DNA of 35,144 nt, taken from contig JBKHDI010000038.1 of assembly GCA_046541415.1 (NCBI GenBank), positions 1 through 35,144 of the forward strand, given 5' to 3'. The notes below the pieces were generated by a model, which saw only the letters and a program-made list of their open reading frames with translations, searched no databases and had not been told where the DNA came from. Positions 26,021 to 34,607 of this stretch are shown one piece after another. Within the stretch, counting starts at the first letter, position 1; every line of letters begins with the position of its first letter. Both the position numbers and the translations under genes were made by a program. The stretch comes from CAZOVB01 sp046541415. GTDB taxonomy: Bacteria; Planctomycetota; Phycisphaerae; SM23-33.

Positions 26021-26073
26021 GCGGCCAGCAGAAATTTTCGCCCGGGCCGTAAAAAGCATTCCCGTTCTGCGGA

Positions 26074-26874
26074 TCAGTCCTTCCCGGACTGCTCGGAGGG
26101 GGGCAGTTTGATCCAGCCGAGCTGGTCGAGCTTGCGGTAGATCGCCTGGGCGAAGACCATCTCCCCGGCCGGGGCGAGGTGCACGCCGTCGACGGCGTTG
26201 GCCAGGGCGGCCCGCCCGAAGCGGGGCTCGGCGCGCTTCATCGGGCCGTCGAGGTCGAGCAGCTTTGCGCCGGCCTGTTCGGCAGCTTTCTTGATCAACG
26301 GATTGGCCAGATTCAGCGGCCAGGCCTTACCCTCCGGCCTGGGCATGGGGTCAGGGTAGAGCAGCATGAGCGTCCTGTCGGTCGAGGCCGTGGCGACCGA
26401 GGCGATCTTGTTGAGGTTCTTCTGGGTCAGGGCGATCTGCTCGGGTTCGGTCGGCTTGTCGTTGCCCCCGAAAAGGATGACCACGATATCCGGGTCCAGA
26501 TCGGCGATATCGCGCTGGGCCCGGCCCAGCCCGCCGGGCCAGTACTCGCTGGGCTTGGGCGTGGTCTTGTCGCCCGCCCAGCCTGTGTTGAGCACCTCCA
26601 CCTTGCCCTCGCCGAGTTTGGCCTCGCCCAGCATTCCCACCAGGTCGGCGAATTTGATGTACTGGTGGCGATAGGGTTCCAGCGGGCGGTGGCCTGTGAT
26701 GCTGTCGCCGAAGAAGACGATCCGCAGCGTGCCGGGCTTCTTGGGCCCCGGCTCGACGCGGTTGGGATTGGGGTTCGGCCTGGTCTGGGGGGTTGGCGGG
26801 GCGTAGCACAGGCCGGCCAACAGGGCAGTCAGAACCGTCGCAAAGGCAGGCAGTCGAAGGCGGTTGCTCCTCAT
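26074..26874 (-). CDS. Secreted SGNH/GDSL-type esterase
   Basis: A 266-residue exported hydrolase. A signal peptide (about residues 1-25) is followed by a Pro/Asn-rich spacer (26-47) and an SGNH domain. Block I is FFGDSIT with the nucleophile Ser58, block II is in GWAGD (Gly98), block III is FGGND with Asn138, and block V is DGVHL with Asp229 and His232. It is probably a carbohydrate or lipid esterase outside the cytoplasm; deacetylation of polysaccharides is a common role for such proteins. GGAAGGAA lies about 6 nt before the ATG. Cys23 is not in a proper lipobox. It follows the MATE gene by 86 nt on the same strand. Confidence 0.88.
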   Translation of the reverse strand: MRSNRLRLPAFATVLTALLAGLCYAPPTPQTRPNPNPNRVEPGPKKPGTLRIVFFGDSITGHRPLEPYRHQYIKFADLVGMLGEAKLGEGKVEVLNTGWAGDKTTPKPSEYWPGGLGRAQRDIADLDPDIVVILFGGNDKPTEPEQIALTQKNLNKIASVATASTDRTLMLLYPDPMPRPEGKAWPLNLANPLIKKAAEQAGAKLLDLDGPMKRAEPRFGRAALANAVDGVHLAPAGEMVFAQAIYRKLDQLGWIKLPPSEQSGKD

Positions 26875-26960
26875 GTCGTGTTCCTTCCGAGCTTTCGTGG
26901 CGAGGTCCGTATTGTACTACGCAATCGGCCGGGCGCTCAAGGGCAGCCGGCCGGGCAATT

Positions 26961-28346
26961 TCAGGCTTCCTGCGTCGCAGGGGCGCCATCGGCGCAGTCG
27001 TCGCCGCGACAGGCCCAGTTCATCCAGCCGGCGGCGAAGAGGCCCCCGACGAAATTCGCCGCCGCCACCCCGCCGAAGACGCCGTAAAGCCCCCACAGCT
27101 GCGCACCGACCCACGCCATGGGGATCGTCAGCACGAACATCCGAACCACGTCGATCGCCCCGGCCCGCAGGGGCCTGTTGATGCCGTTAAAGAATGCACA
27201 GCCCAATATCGCCACGCCCCGAAAGCCCAGCCCGAACGACGTGATCCGCAGGAAATCGACCATCACCTGCTCGACCTGCGGGCTCTTGCCGAACAGGCTG
27301 GCCACGTGCGGAGCGAAGATCAGCAGCGCCCCGAAACAGGCAGCCCCCCAGCCCAGGGCCATCAGCGTCGCCACCCGCTGGACGCGATTGACCCGCTCGC
27401 CCCGGCCTTCCGACCAGTTCTGCCCGGCGAACGGGTTGACCACCCGCGCCACCGACCAGTAGATGACCATCACGAGGCTTTCGACGCGCTGGCCCGCGCC
27501 GGCAGCGGCCACTGCAGCCTCCCCGTGCGTGCTGATCAGCCGGTTGACCACCCCCACCGATAACGGATACAGCATGCTGGTTACCGAGGATGGGATCCCG
27601 ATGTAGAGAATCTTGCGTGTCGAGTCCCAGAATCGCGACCAGCCGGGCAGGGACTTGACCAGGAACTTGTGACGCGACTGCAGCAGATACAGCGTCAGAA
27701 TGGCTGTCGAGATGCGGCTGATCATGCTCGCCAGGGCTGCCCCCGCCACGCCCATGCCTTCGACCGGGCCGGCGCCGAAGATCAGCAGCGGGTCGAAGGC
27801 AATGTTGATCAGCGAACCGAGAAAGAGGATCAACCCGCTGGTGCGGGTATCGCCGGCGGCCTGGAGGGAGTTGTTGCCCACCATGGTAATCATCAGAAAC
27901 GGCACGGCCGGCAGCCAGTAACGCATGTACTGGTGGACGTAGACCACCGTTGCGTCATCGGCGCCCTGGACGCGGAAGATCGGCTCGTAGATCCAATAGC
28001 CCGCCGCCGCCAGGACCACCCCCAGTCCCGTCGAGAAGATCAGGCTGTCGGTGCAGAGCTTCGCGGCCCGTTTGCGGTCGCCCCGGCCCAGGGCGCGGCT
28101 GACCGTGCTGCTGGCCCCCGAGCCGATGCCCAGGGCGAAGGAGAAGATGAACATCATCAGCGGATAGCCGTACCCCATCGCCGCCAGCTGCAGCTTGCCC
28201 AGACGCGAGACGAACCACGTATCGGCCAGGTGAAACGTAATCGCCGACATCAGCCCGCCGATCATCGGCAAGGCCATCACCAGCATCTTCCGCCCCACCG
28301 GTCCGGTTGTCAGGTCTACGTCTTTTGGCATGCAGCCGCGGCTCAT
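26961..28346 (-). CDS. MATE-family efflux transporter
   Basis: A 461-residue integral membrane protein with about twelve membrane segments arranged as two similar halves, as in MATE (DinF/NorM/MepA-like) cation-coupled exporters. The N-terminal half begins with GPVGRKMLVMALPMIGGLM and LADTWFVSRLGKLQLAAMGYGYP, both typical of the family, and the loop before segment three has SRALGRGDRKRA. These proteins export drugs or lipid-linked intermediates by exchange with protons or sodium. Two starts are possible, ATG at 28346 (GGA directly abutting) and ATG at 28331; neither has well-spaced ribosome-site support. The C-terminus is short, Cys- and Asp-containing and cytoplasmic. Confidence 0.93.
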   Translation of the reverse strand: MSRGCMPKDVDLTTGPVGRKMLVMALPMIGGLMSAITFHLADTWFVSRLGKLQLAAMGYGYPLMMFIFSFALGIGSGASSTVSRALGRGDRKRAAKLCTDSLIFSTGLGVVLAAAGYWIYEPIFRVQGADDATVVYVHQYMRYWLPAVPFLMITMVGNNSLQAAGDTRTSGLILFLGSLINIAFDPLLIFGAGPVEGMGVAGAALASMISRISTAILTLYLLQSRHKFLVKSLPGWSRFWDSTRKILYIGIPSSVTSMLYPLSVGVVNRLISTHGEAAVAAAGAGQRVESLVMVIYWSVARVVNPFAGQNWSEGRGERVNRVQRVATLMALGWGAACFGALLIFAPHVASLFGKSPQVEQVMVDFLRITSFGLGFRGVAILGCAFFNGINRPLRAGAIDVVRMFVLTIPMAWVGAQLWGLYGVFGGVAAANFVGGLFAAGWMNWACRGDDCADGAPATQEA

Positions 28347-28542
28347 CCTTTCAGGCCATTGTAGCTACTCAGCCTCGGCAGGTTTGAACAGCCCCGTCCA
28401 GACAAACAGTTTCATCTTCAGACGCTCAGAGAAGCTGAATCGCCGGGCGTAGAACTGGCGGGCCCTGCTGCCAGGACATCGTCATCCGCATGGACATCCG
28501 GAACTTCTTCCCGGCCACGACGGCCCGGCACCGCCGGCGAGG

Positions 28543-29574
28543 TCAGTTGATCTCCAGAACGATCTTGCCGAACTGCTCGGCGTTCTCCATCCGCTCGGTG
28601 GCGGTGCGAATTTCGTCGAGCGGGAAGATCTTGTCGACCACCGGGACAATCTGCCTGACCGAGACGAAGCGGAGCATATCGTCCATCTCCCCGGCCCCGC
28701 CCATGGTCGAACCGAGGACCGAAAGCTGGTTCCAGTAGATCGCCGAGAGGTTCGCCTGGACCTCCGCGCCGCCGGTCACGCCGCAATGGACGATGCGACC
28801 GCCTTTGCCGGCAGCGGCCATGTTGATCGGCCAGGTCGCCGCTCCGACCGAATCGAAGATCACGTCTACACCAGTGCCCTCCGTCAGATCCTTCACCTGC
28901 CCGGCCACGTCGTCGGTGGATTGGTAGTTGATCCCCGCCAACGCCCCGATGCGCGAGGCCATCTCGAGCTTGTCGTCACTGGAGGAGGTCACGATGGCCC
29001 GGGCCCCGCTGTTGACGGCGATCTGCAGGCCCGCCAGGGCCGCCCCGCCCCCAATGCCGTGGATCAGCACCGTCTCGCCGGGCATCAGCTTCCCCCGGCT
29101 GATCAGCATCCGCCAGGCCGTCAGGTGGTCCAGCGTCAGCGCCGCCGCCTGCGGCCATTCCAGGTGCTCGGGCCTGGGCCTGCAGTTCTCCGCCGGGACG
29201 ACAACCTTCTCGGCCAGCGTGCCCGACCGGTGCGCCCCGATAATGCCGAAGTCCACGCACAGGCTCTTGGCCCCGCGACGGCAGGCCGAGCATTGCCCGC
29301 ACGTGATACCCGGGTCCAGCACGACCTCGTCTCCGACCTCCAGTCCGGTCACGCCGTGGCCCAGTTCGGCCACCACGCCGGCAGCGTCACTGCCGAGCAC
29401 GTGCGGGAACTCCAGCTTGAATCGGTCGAGCTTGCGGACCCAGACGTCAAGGCGGTTCAGTGCAGCGGCCTTGACCTCCAACAGCACCTGCCCGGGCCCC
29501 GGGCTGGGCGCGTCCAGGTCCATCACCTCGATCGTCTCAAGTCCACCGTTCCGCTGGATCGCTGCTGCCTTCAT
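28543..29574 (-). CDS. MDR-family zinc-binding dehydrogenase without catalytic zinc ligands
   Basis: A 343-residue medium-chain dehydrogenase/reductase that should reduce or oxidise an unknown carbonyl or quinone using NAD(P)H. The structural zinc lobe is intact (CGQCSACRRGAKSLC), and the nucleotide fold has IHGIGGGAALAGLQIA. The usual catalytic zinc ligands are missing: the Cys position reads LNRLDVW and the GHE motif is LGSDAAG. This matches the Zn_ADH_like1/quinone-oxidoreductase branch rather than true alcohol dehydrogenases. Two adjacent ATGs are present; AGGAG is 7 nt from the second (29574), which I prefer since relatives begin with MKA. It is probably a single gene. Confidence 0.9.
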   Translation of the reverse strand: MKAAAIQRNGGLETIEVMDLDAPSPGPGQVLLEVKAAALNRLDVWVRKLDRFKLEFPHVLGSDAAGVVAELGHGVTGLEVGDEVVLDPGITCGQCSACRRGAKSLCVDFGIIGAHRSGTLAEKVVVPAENCRPRPEHLEWPQAAALTLDHLTAWRMLISRGKLMPGETVLIHGIGGGAALAGLQIAVNSGARAIVTSSSDDKLEMASRIGALAGINYQSTDDVAGQVKDLTEGTGVDVIFDSVGAATWPINMAAAGKGGRIVHCGVTGGAEVQANLSAIYWNQLSVLGSTMGGAGEMDDMLRFVSVRQIVPVVDKIFPLDEIRTATERMENAEQFGKIVLEIN

Positions 29575-29610
29575 CATTCCACTCCTGTTGTTCCGGGTTC
29601 GGGAATCAAC

Positions 29611-29644
29611 CAGGCCGGAATCCGTCGTTGTCGGTTCCGGCCTG
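29611..29644 (-). terminator. Hairpin after the unknown membrane protein gene, possible terminator
   Basis: CAGGCCGGAA and TTCCGGCCTG form a perfect 10-bp stem with a 14-nt loop, 57 nt beyond the stop at 29701 and before the dehydrogenase gene. It has no proper T-run, so termination is uncertain. Confidence 0.45.
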
Positions 29645-29700
29645 GAAGTTTGTGGAATTATAGATCCCCGCGGCCGCGTTTCCCCATCGGCCGGGTGCGG

Positions 29701-30519
29701 TCAGATATTGTGCGACTGGCCCTCGCGGTGGTCCTGGTGGCGATCGAAGGCCAATTTGCCTCGGATCGATTCGAGACGGTTGGCGACCTTGCCGATCCGC
29801 CCCACCAGCAGAACCATCGGCTGCCGCCGGTGGTCGGCGAAGGTGATGATGATCCGCCCGAAGCCCTGGAGTCGCTCCAGGAAGTCCCCGGTGTCGATGC
29901 GCGTGGAGTACTCCTCGCGCCCCAGTTGTTCACCTGTCTCGGTGGGACCGACCTGGATGTTCAGGTAGTTGGGGGTAATGGCCACGTAGTAGAACAGCCC
30001 GCGAATCCAGGCGACAAAGACCGCGATGGACAGGATGGCCGCAAAGAAGAAGTACGTCGCCGCCGACATCCGCGCCGAAACGCGCCCGAACATGCGGATA
30101 AAGGGCATGAACCAGTTGAGGTATCCCAGCCAGAGGAACAGCACGACCACGGCCAGGATGATGATCATGATCAGCTTGATCGAGATCTCGTACTCGTCGA
30201 CCAGGAAGTTCAAGAAGAAGATCGCCAGCCAGATCCCCCCGACCACGCGGGCGAACTCCACGTTCTGCTCCGGCGGCCAGATCATCGCCAGGATCCCGGC
30301 GATCAGCGACGCGACGATTACAGGCAGGTAGAGGACCTTGCGGGACCAGTTGAAGACCACCAGCCATTCGTTGATGTCCGGGTCTTCCCGCAGGGCATTG
30401 CCCGTACGATACCGCGTCCGGAACGTCCCCCGGAACAGCAGCATGATCCCGACCCCCAGCCCGAGAAGCAGGAACGGAACAGAGAAAACCAGCCACTTTA
30501 CCCAGTCCCAATCGCCCAT
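29701..30519 (-). CDS. Membrane protein of unknown function with cytoplasmic C-terminal domain
   Basis: A 272-residue protein with about five membrane segments: residues 9-29, 62-81, 88-106, 114-133 and 152-172. A soluble C-terminal part (about 178-272) is rich in beta-type pattern and charged residues (RIIITFADHRRQPMVLLVGRIG), possibly a PH-like membrane-associated domain. I do not recognise a named family. AAAGGAG lies 6 nt before the ATG, a very strong ribosome site that fixes the start. It stands between the hybrid kinase and the dehydrogenase with about 90-120 nt gaps on each side, and may be co-transcribed with either. Confidence 0.8.
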   Translation of the reverse strand: MGDWDWVKWLVFSVPFLLLGLGVGIMLLFRGTFRTRYRTGNALREDPDINEWLVVFNWSRKVLYLPVIVASLIAGILAMIWPPEQNVEFARVVGGIWLAIFFLNFLVDEYEISIKLIMIIILAVVVLFLWLGYLNWFMPFIRMFGRVSARMSAATYFFFAAILSIAVFVAWIRGLFYYVAITPNYLNIQVGPTETGEQLGREEYSTRIDTGDFLERLQGFGRIIITFADHRRQPMVLLVGRIGKVANRLESIRGKLAFDRHQDHREGQSHNI

Positions 30520-30609
30520 GTCGATCTCCTTTCAGCCTCCGGGTTTACCACCATGCCAGGCTCAGGTCAAGGGTTCACCTCCGTCCCGGCGGTTCCTGTC
30601 GCCGCTGGA

Positions 30610-32799
30610 TCAGCATTCCCTGGCAATGGCCCGGGCGACCTTGTCGGAGAGCTGGTCGATGCGGTAAGGCTTGGCCAGGAAATCCATCACCCCTTCGTCG
30701 AGGATCTCCTGGGGCAAGTCGGAGATGCTGAAGCCCGAGGAAAGCATCGCCTTGACCTGCGGGTCGATCTGCCGCAAGGCCCGGAACGTCTCCAGGCCGT
30801 CCAGCTTGGGCATGACCATGTCCAGGATCACCAGGTCGAACTGCTGGTCGGCCTGGTAGATCTCCACCGCTTCCGAGCCATTGGCACAGGTGACCACGTC
30901 GTAGCCCTGGCGTCGGAGGACCTCGGCCCCGAAGGACCGGACCGACTCTTCATCGTCGACCAGCAGGATGCGCCCCTGGCTGGCGGTATGGCGGGCCTGG
31001 TCATCAGCCGGGTCGGTGCGCGATGACTCCTGCGGGCGGATCAGCGGCAGGTACACCTCGATGGTCGTACCATTGTCCGGCACGGACATCGCACGCACCC
31101 CACCGTGGTGGTTCTGCACGCAGCCGTACACGCTGGCCAGGCCCAGACCGGCCCCTTTCCCCACCTCCTTGGTGGTAAAAAACGGCTCGAAAATCCGCGA
31201 GAGCGTCTCCTCGTCCATGCCTATGCCCGAATCCCGGACCTGGATGCGGATGTACCGGCCTGCCTCGACATCCTCGAACCACTGCTCCGGCTGATCGATT
31301 TCGACCAGATCCGTGGAGATCATCAGCGTCCCGCCCTGGGGCATCGCGTCCCGGGCGTTGAGGGCAAGGTTGAGGATGGCGTTTTCCAGCTGGGCCGGGT
31401 CGCCCATCGTGCTGCTGGGCCTGGCTTCGAGCCGAAGCTGGATTTCGATACGCTTGTCGATGGTCGCCTCCAGCAGGCCGACGGCCTGGAGGATCAGGTC
31501 GTTCAGCTCGATCGGAACGTTCTTGAACTGTCCCTTGCGGGCAAAGGCAAGCAATTGGGAGGTCAGGTCGCTGGCGCGTTGGGCGGCATTGATGACCTGA
31601 TCGGCCATGTGCAGACAACCCGAACCGGGCCCGACGGTCCGCTGCATCAGTTCTGCATTGCCCATGATGATCGTCAGCAGGTTGTTGAAGTGGTGGGCGA
31701 TCCCGCCGGCCAACTGGCCGATCGTCTCGAGCTTCTGGGCCTCGGCGACCTGCGTTTCGGCCTTGCGTTGGGAGGTGATGTCCTCTGCGGCGACGACCAG
31801 CCCGCCCTGCCAGTCCGCAGAGGCCTGGACGGCCGTCAGGTTCCACCGCATGATCCGCACGCCCGTGTGCGTGATGAGTCTGGCTTCCAGCACGGCCGGC
31901 TCGCGGGTCTTGAGTACGTGATCCGCTGCGGCGGTGAAACGGGTGCGATCTTCCGGCTGAATGAAGCTCTCGACGTAGGGCCGACCGATCAACTCGGATT
32001 CGGCAATTCCGTGGGTGGTGGCGGCCTGGCGGTTCATCTCCACCAGTCGACCGCGGGAATCCAGCACCAGCACGGGCGTGCCGATCGCCTCGAGGATCTG
32101 GCGGTACCGCTGCATGCGTGTCTGGCTCGACTGGCCGGACTGCTCTGCCCGGGCCAGGGCCTGGATCACCCCGTCGAGGATCTTCCCGGAGTCCTGCGGA
32201 GCAGCACCGGCCAGTTGCGGCAGATAGAAGTGGTTCTCCAGCAGCCGCCCGCCGGTCAGAACGTGCGTCTGACGCGCCAGCAGGTCCAGCAGGAACGTCG
32301 GGTCGAACCGGTCCCGGCGACAAATATCGGCAAAGATGCAATTCTTGGAAGATACCGCCTGCGAGATCCGTCCTGCGCTGTCCAGAAGCCCCGCCAGGTC
32401 GGGTCGCGACCGCTGAAGGACTCCCGTCAGGTCCCATGCTACGATCAATCCATCCAGCCCGTCGCTCTCGGCCTGGTCGGTCTGCTGGTCGATCAACTCC
32501 AGCAGGGCCTGTGTCTGGACCCGGTCATCGCTGACATAGTCGCCCTCCTCGTGATCCAGCAGGAGGATGCCGCGCTGCTGAAGCGAATCCGGGTCCAACT
32601 GCTGTTGGCGCGCCAGGGCGCAGAGGTGGTGATGCTGGCGCTGGCTGGCCAGGTAGAGCAGTCGCCTGCGGCGCTGCATGGCGATCCGCAGCAGGTCCAG
32701 CAGCACGCTGTCGGCCTGGCCGGCGCTTTCAGCCAGGACGCAGACATGGCTACCCGGATCGGCCTGGCCGATCGCCCGCGATTTCAGCTCATTGGTCAA
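30610..32799 (-). CDS. Hybrid histidine kinase with MEDS, PAS and receiver domains
   Basis: A 729-residue soluble hybrid kinase. The N-terminal part (about 10-175) resembles the MEDS/DcmR sensory domain (GSHVCVLAESAGQADSVLLD). A PAS domain spans about 230-350. The HisKA dimerisation helix has phospho-acceptor His369 in GGIAHHFNNLL, the HATPase domain has NLALNARDAMP, DSGIGMD and GKGAGLGLASVYG, and the receiver (about 607-725) has DDEES and phospho-acceptor Asp660 in LDMVMPK. No membrane segment is present, so it senses an internal signal. The start is TTG at 32799 with GAGGGA close upstream. No separate response-regulator gene is adjacent; phosphate may go to its own receiver. Confidence 0.9.
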   Translation of the reverse strand: MTNELKSRAIGQADPGSHVCVLAESAGQADSVLLDLLRIAMQRRRRLLYLASQRQHHHLCALARQQQLDPDSLQQRGILLLDHEEGDYVSDDRVQTQALLELIDQQTDQAESDGLDGLIVAWDLTGVLQRSRPDLAGLLDSAGRISQAVSSKNCIFADICRRDRFDPTFLLDLLARQTHVLTGGRLLENHFYLPQLAGAAPQDSGKILDGVIQALARAEQSGQSSQTRMQRYRQILEAIGTPVLVLDSRGRLVEMNRQAATTHGIAESELIGRPYVESFIQPEDRTRFTAAADHVLKTREPAVLEARLITHTGVRIMRWNLTAVQASADWQGGLVVAAEDITSQRKAETQVAEAQKLETIGQLAGGIAHHFNNLLTIIMGNAELMQRTVGPGSGCLHMADQVINAAQRASDLTSQLLAFARKGQFKNVPIELNDLILQAVGLLEATIDKRIEIQLRLEARPSSTMGDPAQLENAILNLALNARDAMPQGGTLMISTDLVEIDQPEQWFEDVEAGRYIRIQVRDSGIGMDEETLSRIFEPFFTTKEVGKGAGLGLASVYGCVQNHHGGVRAMSVPDNGTTIEVYLPLIRPQESSRTDPADDQARHTASQGRILLVDDEESVRSFGAEVLRRQGYDVVTCANGSEAVEIYQADQQFDLVILDMVMPKLDGLETFRALRQIDPQVKAMLSSGFSISDLPQEILDEGVMDFLAKPYRIDQLSDKVARAIAREC

Positions 32800-32830
32800 T
32801 ATTCCCTCGCAGAACTGGACAGTCGATCGC

Positions 32831-32853
32831 CATGGATGTTTATTTCATCCATG
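32831..32853. repeat. Perfect 8-bp inverted repeat upstream of the hybrid kinase
   Basis: CATGGATG (32831-32838) and CATCCATG (32846-32853) flank an AT-rich 7-nt centre, 31 nt before the kinase start codon. The symmetric form and AT centre suit a dimeric regulator site or a small hairpin in the mRNA leader. Confidence 0.5.
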
Positions 32854-33024
32854 CCATCCGGCGATGATCCCACCGCCCGCCGACGCCCGTACGGCGCACA
32901 GAGATCCCTCTTCCTTGTGGCAAGACACCTCAGCTATCCCGCCGTTTGCCCACAATCCTCCAATGATGACAGCCCGCACCAATCGGCGACACACAGGCTG
33001 CCCGTGGGGTCAAACTCCTATACC

Positions 33025-33053
33025 ATTCTAAGCCACATCCCCACCCGGGTCAA
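33025..33053 (-). promoter_or_regulatory. Putative sigma70 promoter of the hybrid kinase
   Basis: On the minus strand TTGACC (33048-33053) and TAGAAT (33025-33030) are spaced by exactly 17 nt, each with five of six consensus bases. Confidence 0.6.
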
Positions 33054-33156
33054 TCTGCTTTGCTGGCAATTCGGACAATACCCGGCCACTTTTGCGGACT
33101 TTTGGCCATATCCTCCCCCCAGCTCCGGCGAGGCCCCTGCCGGAACACAATCTTCC

Positions 33157-33184
33157 TTGCACATTCCAGCCCGGCGCGTATCAT
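33157..33184 (+). promoter_or_regulatory. Putative sigma70 promoter of eno
   Basis: TTGCAC (33157-33162) and TATCAT (33179-33184) are spaced by 16 nt, giving a leader of about 70 nt before the eno start. Confidence 0.5.
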
Positions 33185-33262
33185 GACCGGCTGGGAATAC
33201 CGCGGGGGGATTCGTTACAGTCATTCCAACTTGAGACCCGATACACAGAAAAAGGACTCCCC

Positions 33263-34567
33263 ATGGCGACCAAGATCACCGACATCAAGGCCCGACAGAT
33301 CCTCGATTCCAGAGGCAACCCCACCGTCGAAGTCGACGTGACGCTGGAAAACGGCATCCTCGGACGGGCCGCCGTACCCTCCGGCGCCAGCACCGGCGAA
33401 AACGAAGCCGTCGAACTCCGCGACGGCGACAAAAGCGTCTATCTCGGCAAGGGCGTTACCAAGGCCGTCAACAACGTCAATACCACCATCAAAGACCTCG
33501 TGGTCAACATGGACCCAACCGACCAGGCCGGCATCGACAACAAGATGATCCAGGCCGACGGTACCCCCAACAAAGCCAACTTCGGCGCCAATGCCATCCT
33601 CGGCGTCTCCATGGCTGTCGCCCACGCCGCCGCACAGGCCGTCGGCAAACCCCTCTACCAGTACTTCGGCGGAGATGACGCCGTCACCCTGCCCGTGCCC
33701 ATGATGAACATCCTCAACGGCGGAAAGCACGCCGACGGCACGGTCGACTTCCAGGAATTCATGGTCCAGCCCTGGGGCGCATCCAGCTTCTCCGAAGGAC
33801 TCCGAATGGGCACCGAAATCTTCCACGCCCTGAAAAAGGTCCTCAAGGCCAAAGGATACAACACCGCCGTCGGCGACGAAGGCGGCTACGCACCCAGCCT
33901 CAAAAACAACGACGAAGCCCCCGAACTGATCTGCACCGCCATCGAAGACGCCGGCTACAAACCCGGCCAAGATGTCTGGCTGGCCCTGGACCCCGCCGCC
34001 AGCGAAATGGTCAACGAGGCCCGCGAAAGAGGCAAGGAAGGCTACTGCTTCTTCAAGTCCGACCCCGACCGGATCGCCTCCAGCGACGAGATGATCGACC
34101 TCTGGGCCGGCTGGTGCGAAAAATACCCCATCCGCTCGATCGAAGACGGCCTGGGCGAGGACGACTGGGCCGGCTGGGCCAAACTGACCGCCAAACTCGG
34201 CGAAAAGGTCCAGCTTGTCGGCGACGACCTCTTCGTCACCAACGTCAAGTTCCTCCAGAAGGGCCTGGACGAAAACTGCGGCAACTCCATCCTCATCAAG
34301 GTCAACCAGATCGGCACACTTACCGAAACCTTCGCCGCCGTCGACCTGGCCATGAACAACGGATACTCCGCCGTGATGAGCCACCGCAGCGGCGAAACCG
34401 AAGATACCACCATCGCCGACCTGGTCGTCGCCAAAAACACCGGCCAGATCAAAACCGGCTCGGCCAGCCGGACCGACCGCGTCTGCAAGTACAACCAACT
34501 GCTCCGCATCGAGCAACAGCTCGCAAACAAGGCCGTCTATGGCGCCAAAATGTGGAACAAGGGCTGA
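33263..34567 (+). CDS. eno: Enolase
   Basis: A 434-residue enolase, which converts 2-phosphoglycerate to phosphoenolpyruvate in glycolysis and gluconeogenesis. Clear family marks are ARQILDSRGNPTVEVDV near the N-terminus, the GASTGENEAVELRDGD loop, NGGKHADGTVDFQEFMV, GDEGGYAP, LIKVNQIGTLTET with the catalytic Lys region, and SHRSGETEDT near the end. The length matches bacterial enolases. The start at 33263 has AAAGGA 7 nt upstream; the open frame further back is not enolase. Codon use is noticeably shifted toward C-ending codons and GAA/AAA compared with the left part of the window, as expected for a highly expressed gene. Confidence 0.98.
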   Translation: MATKITDIKARQILDSRGNPTVEVDVTLENGILGRAAVPSGASTGENEAVELRDGDKSVYLGKGVTKAVNNVNTTIKDLVVNMDPTDQAGIDNKMIQADGTPNKANFGANAILGVSMAVAHAAAQAVGKPLYQYFGGDDAVTLPVPMMNILNGGKHADGTVDFQEFMVQPWGASSFSEGLRMGTEIFHALKKVLKAKGYNTAVGDEGGYAPSLKNNDEAPELICTAIEDAGYKPGQDVWLALDPAASEMVNEARERGKEGYCFFKSDPDRIASSDEMIDLWAGWCEKYPIRSIEDGLGEDDWAGWAKLTAKLGEKVQLVGDDLFVTNVKFLQKGLDENCGNSILIKVNQIGTLTETFAAVDLAMNNGYSAVMSHRSGETEDTTIADLVVAKNTGQIKTGSASRTDRVCKYNQLLRIEQQLANKAVYGAKMWNKG

Positions 34568-34607
34568 TCGCCCCAACCCCGGCCCGGCCGACCGGGCGCT
34601 CCTGGCT

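Larger units (their letters stand above)
32800..33262. other. 463-nt divergent intergenic region between kinase and eno
   Basis: No convincing ORF. It holds a promoter candidate for the kinase, one for eno, and a perfect inverted repeat near the kinase start, all listed separately. The kinase transcript would have a leader of about 220 nt. Confidence 0.6.
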
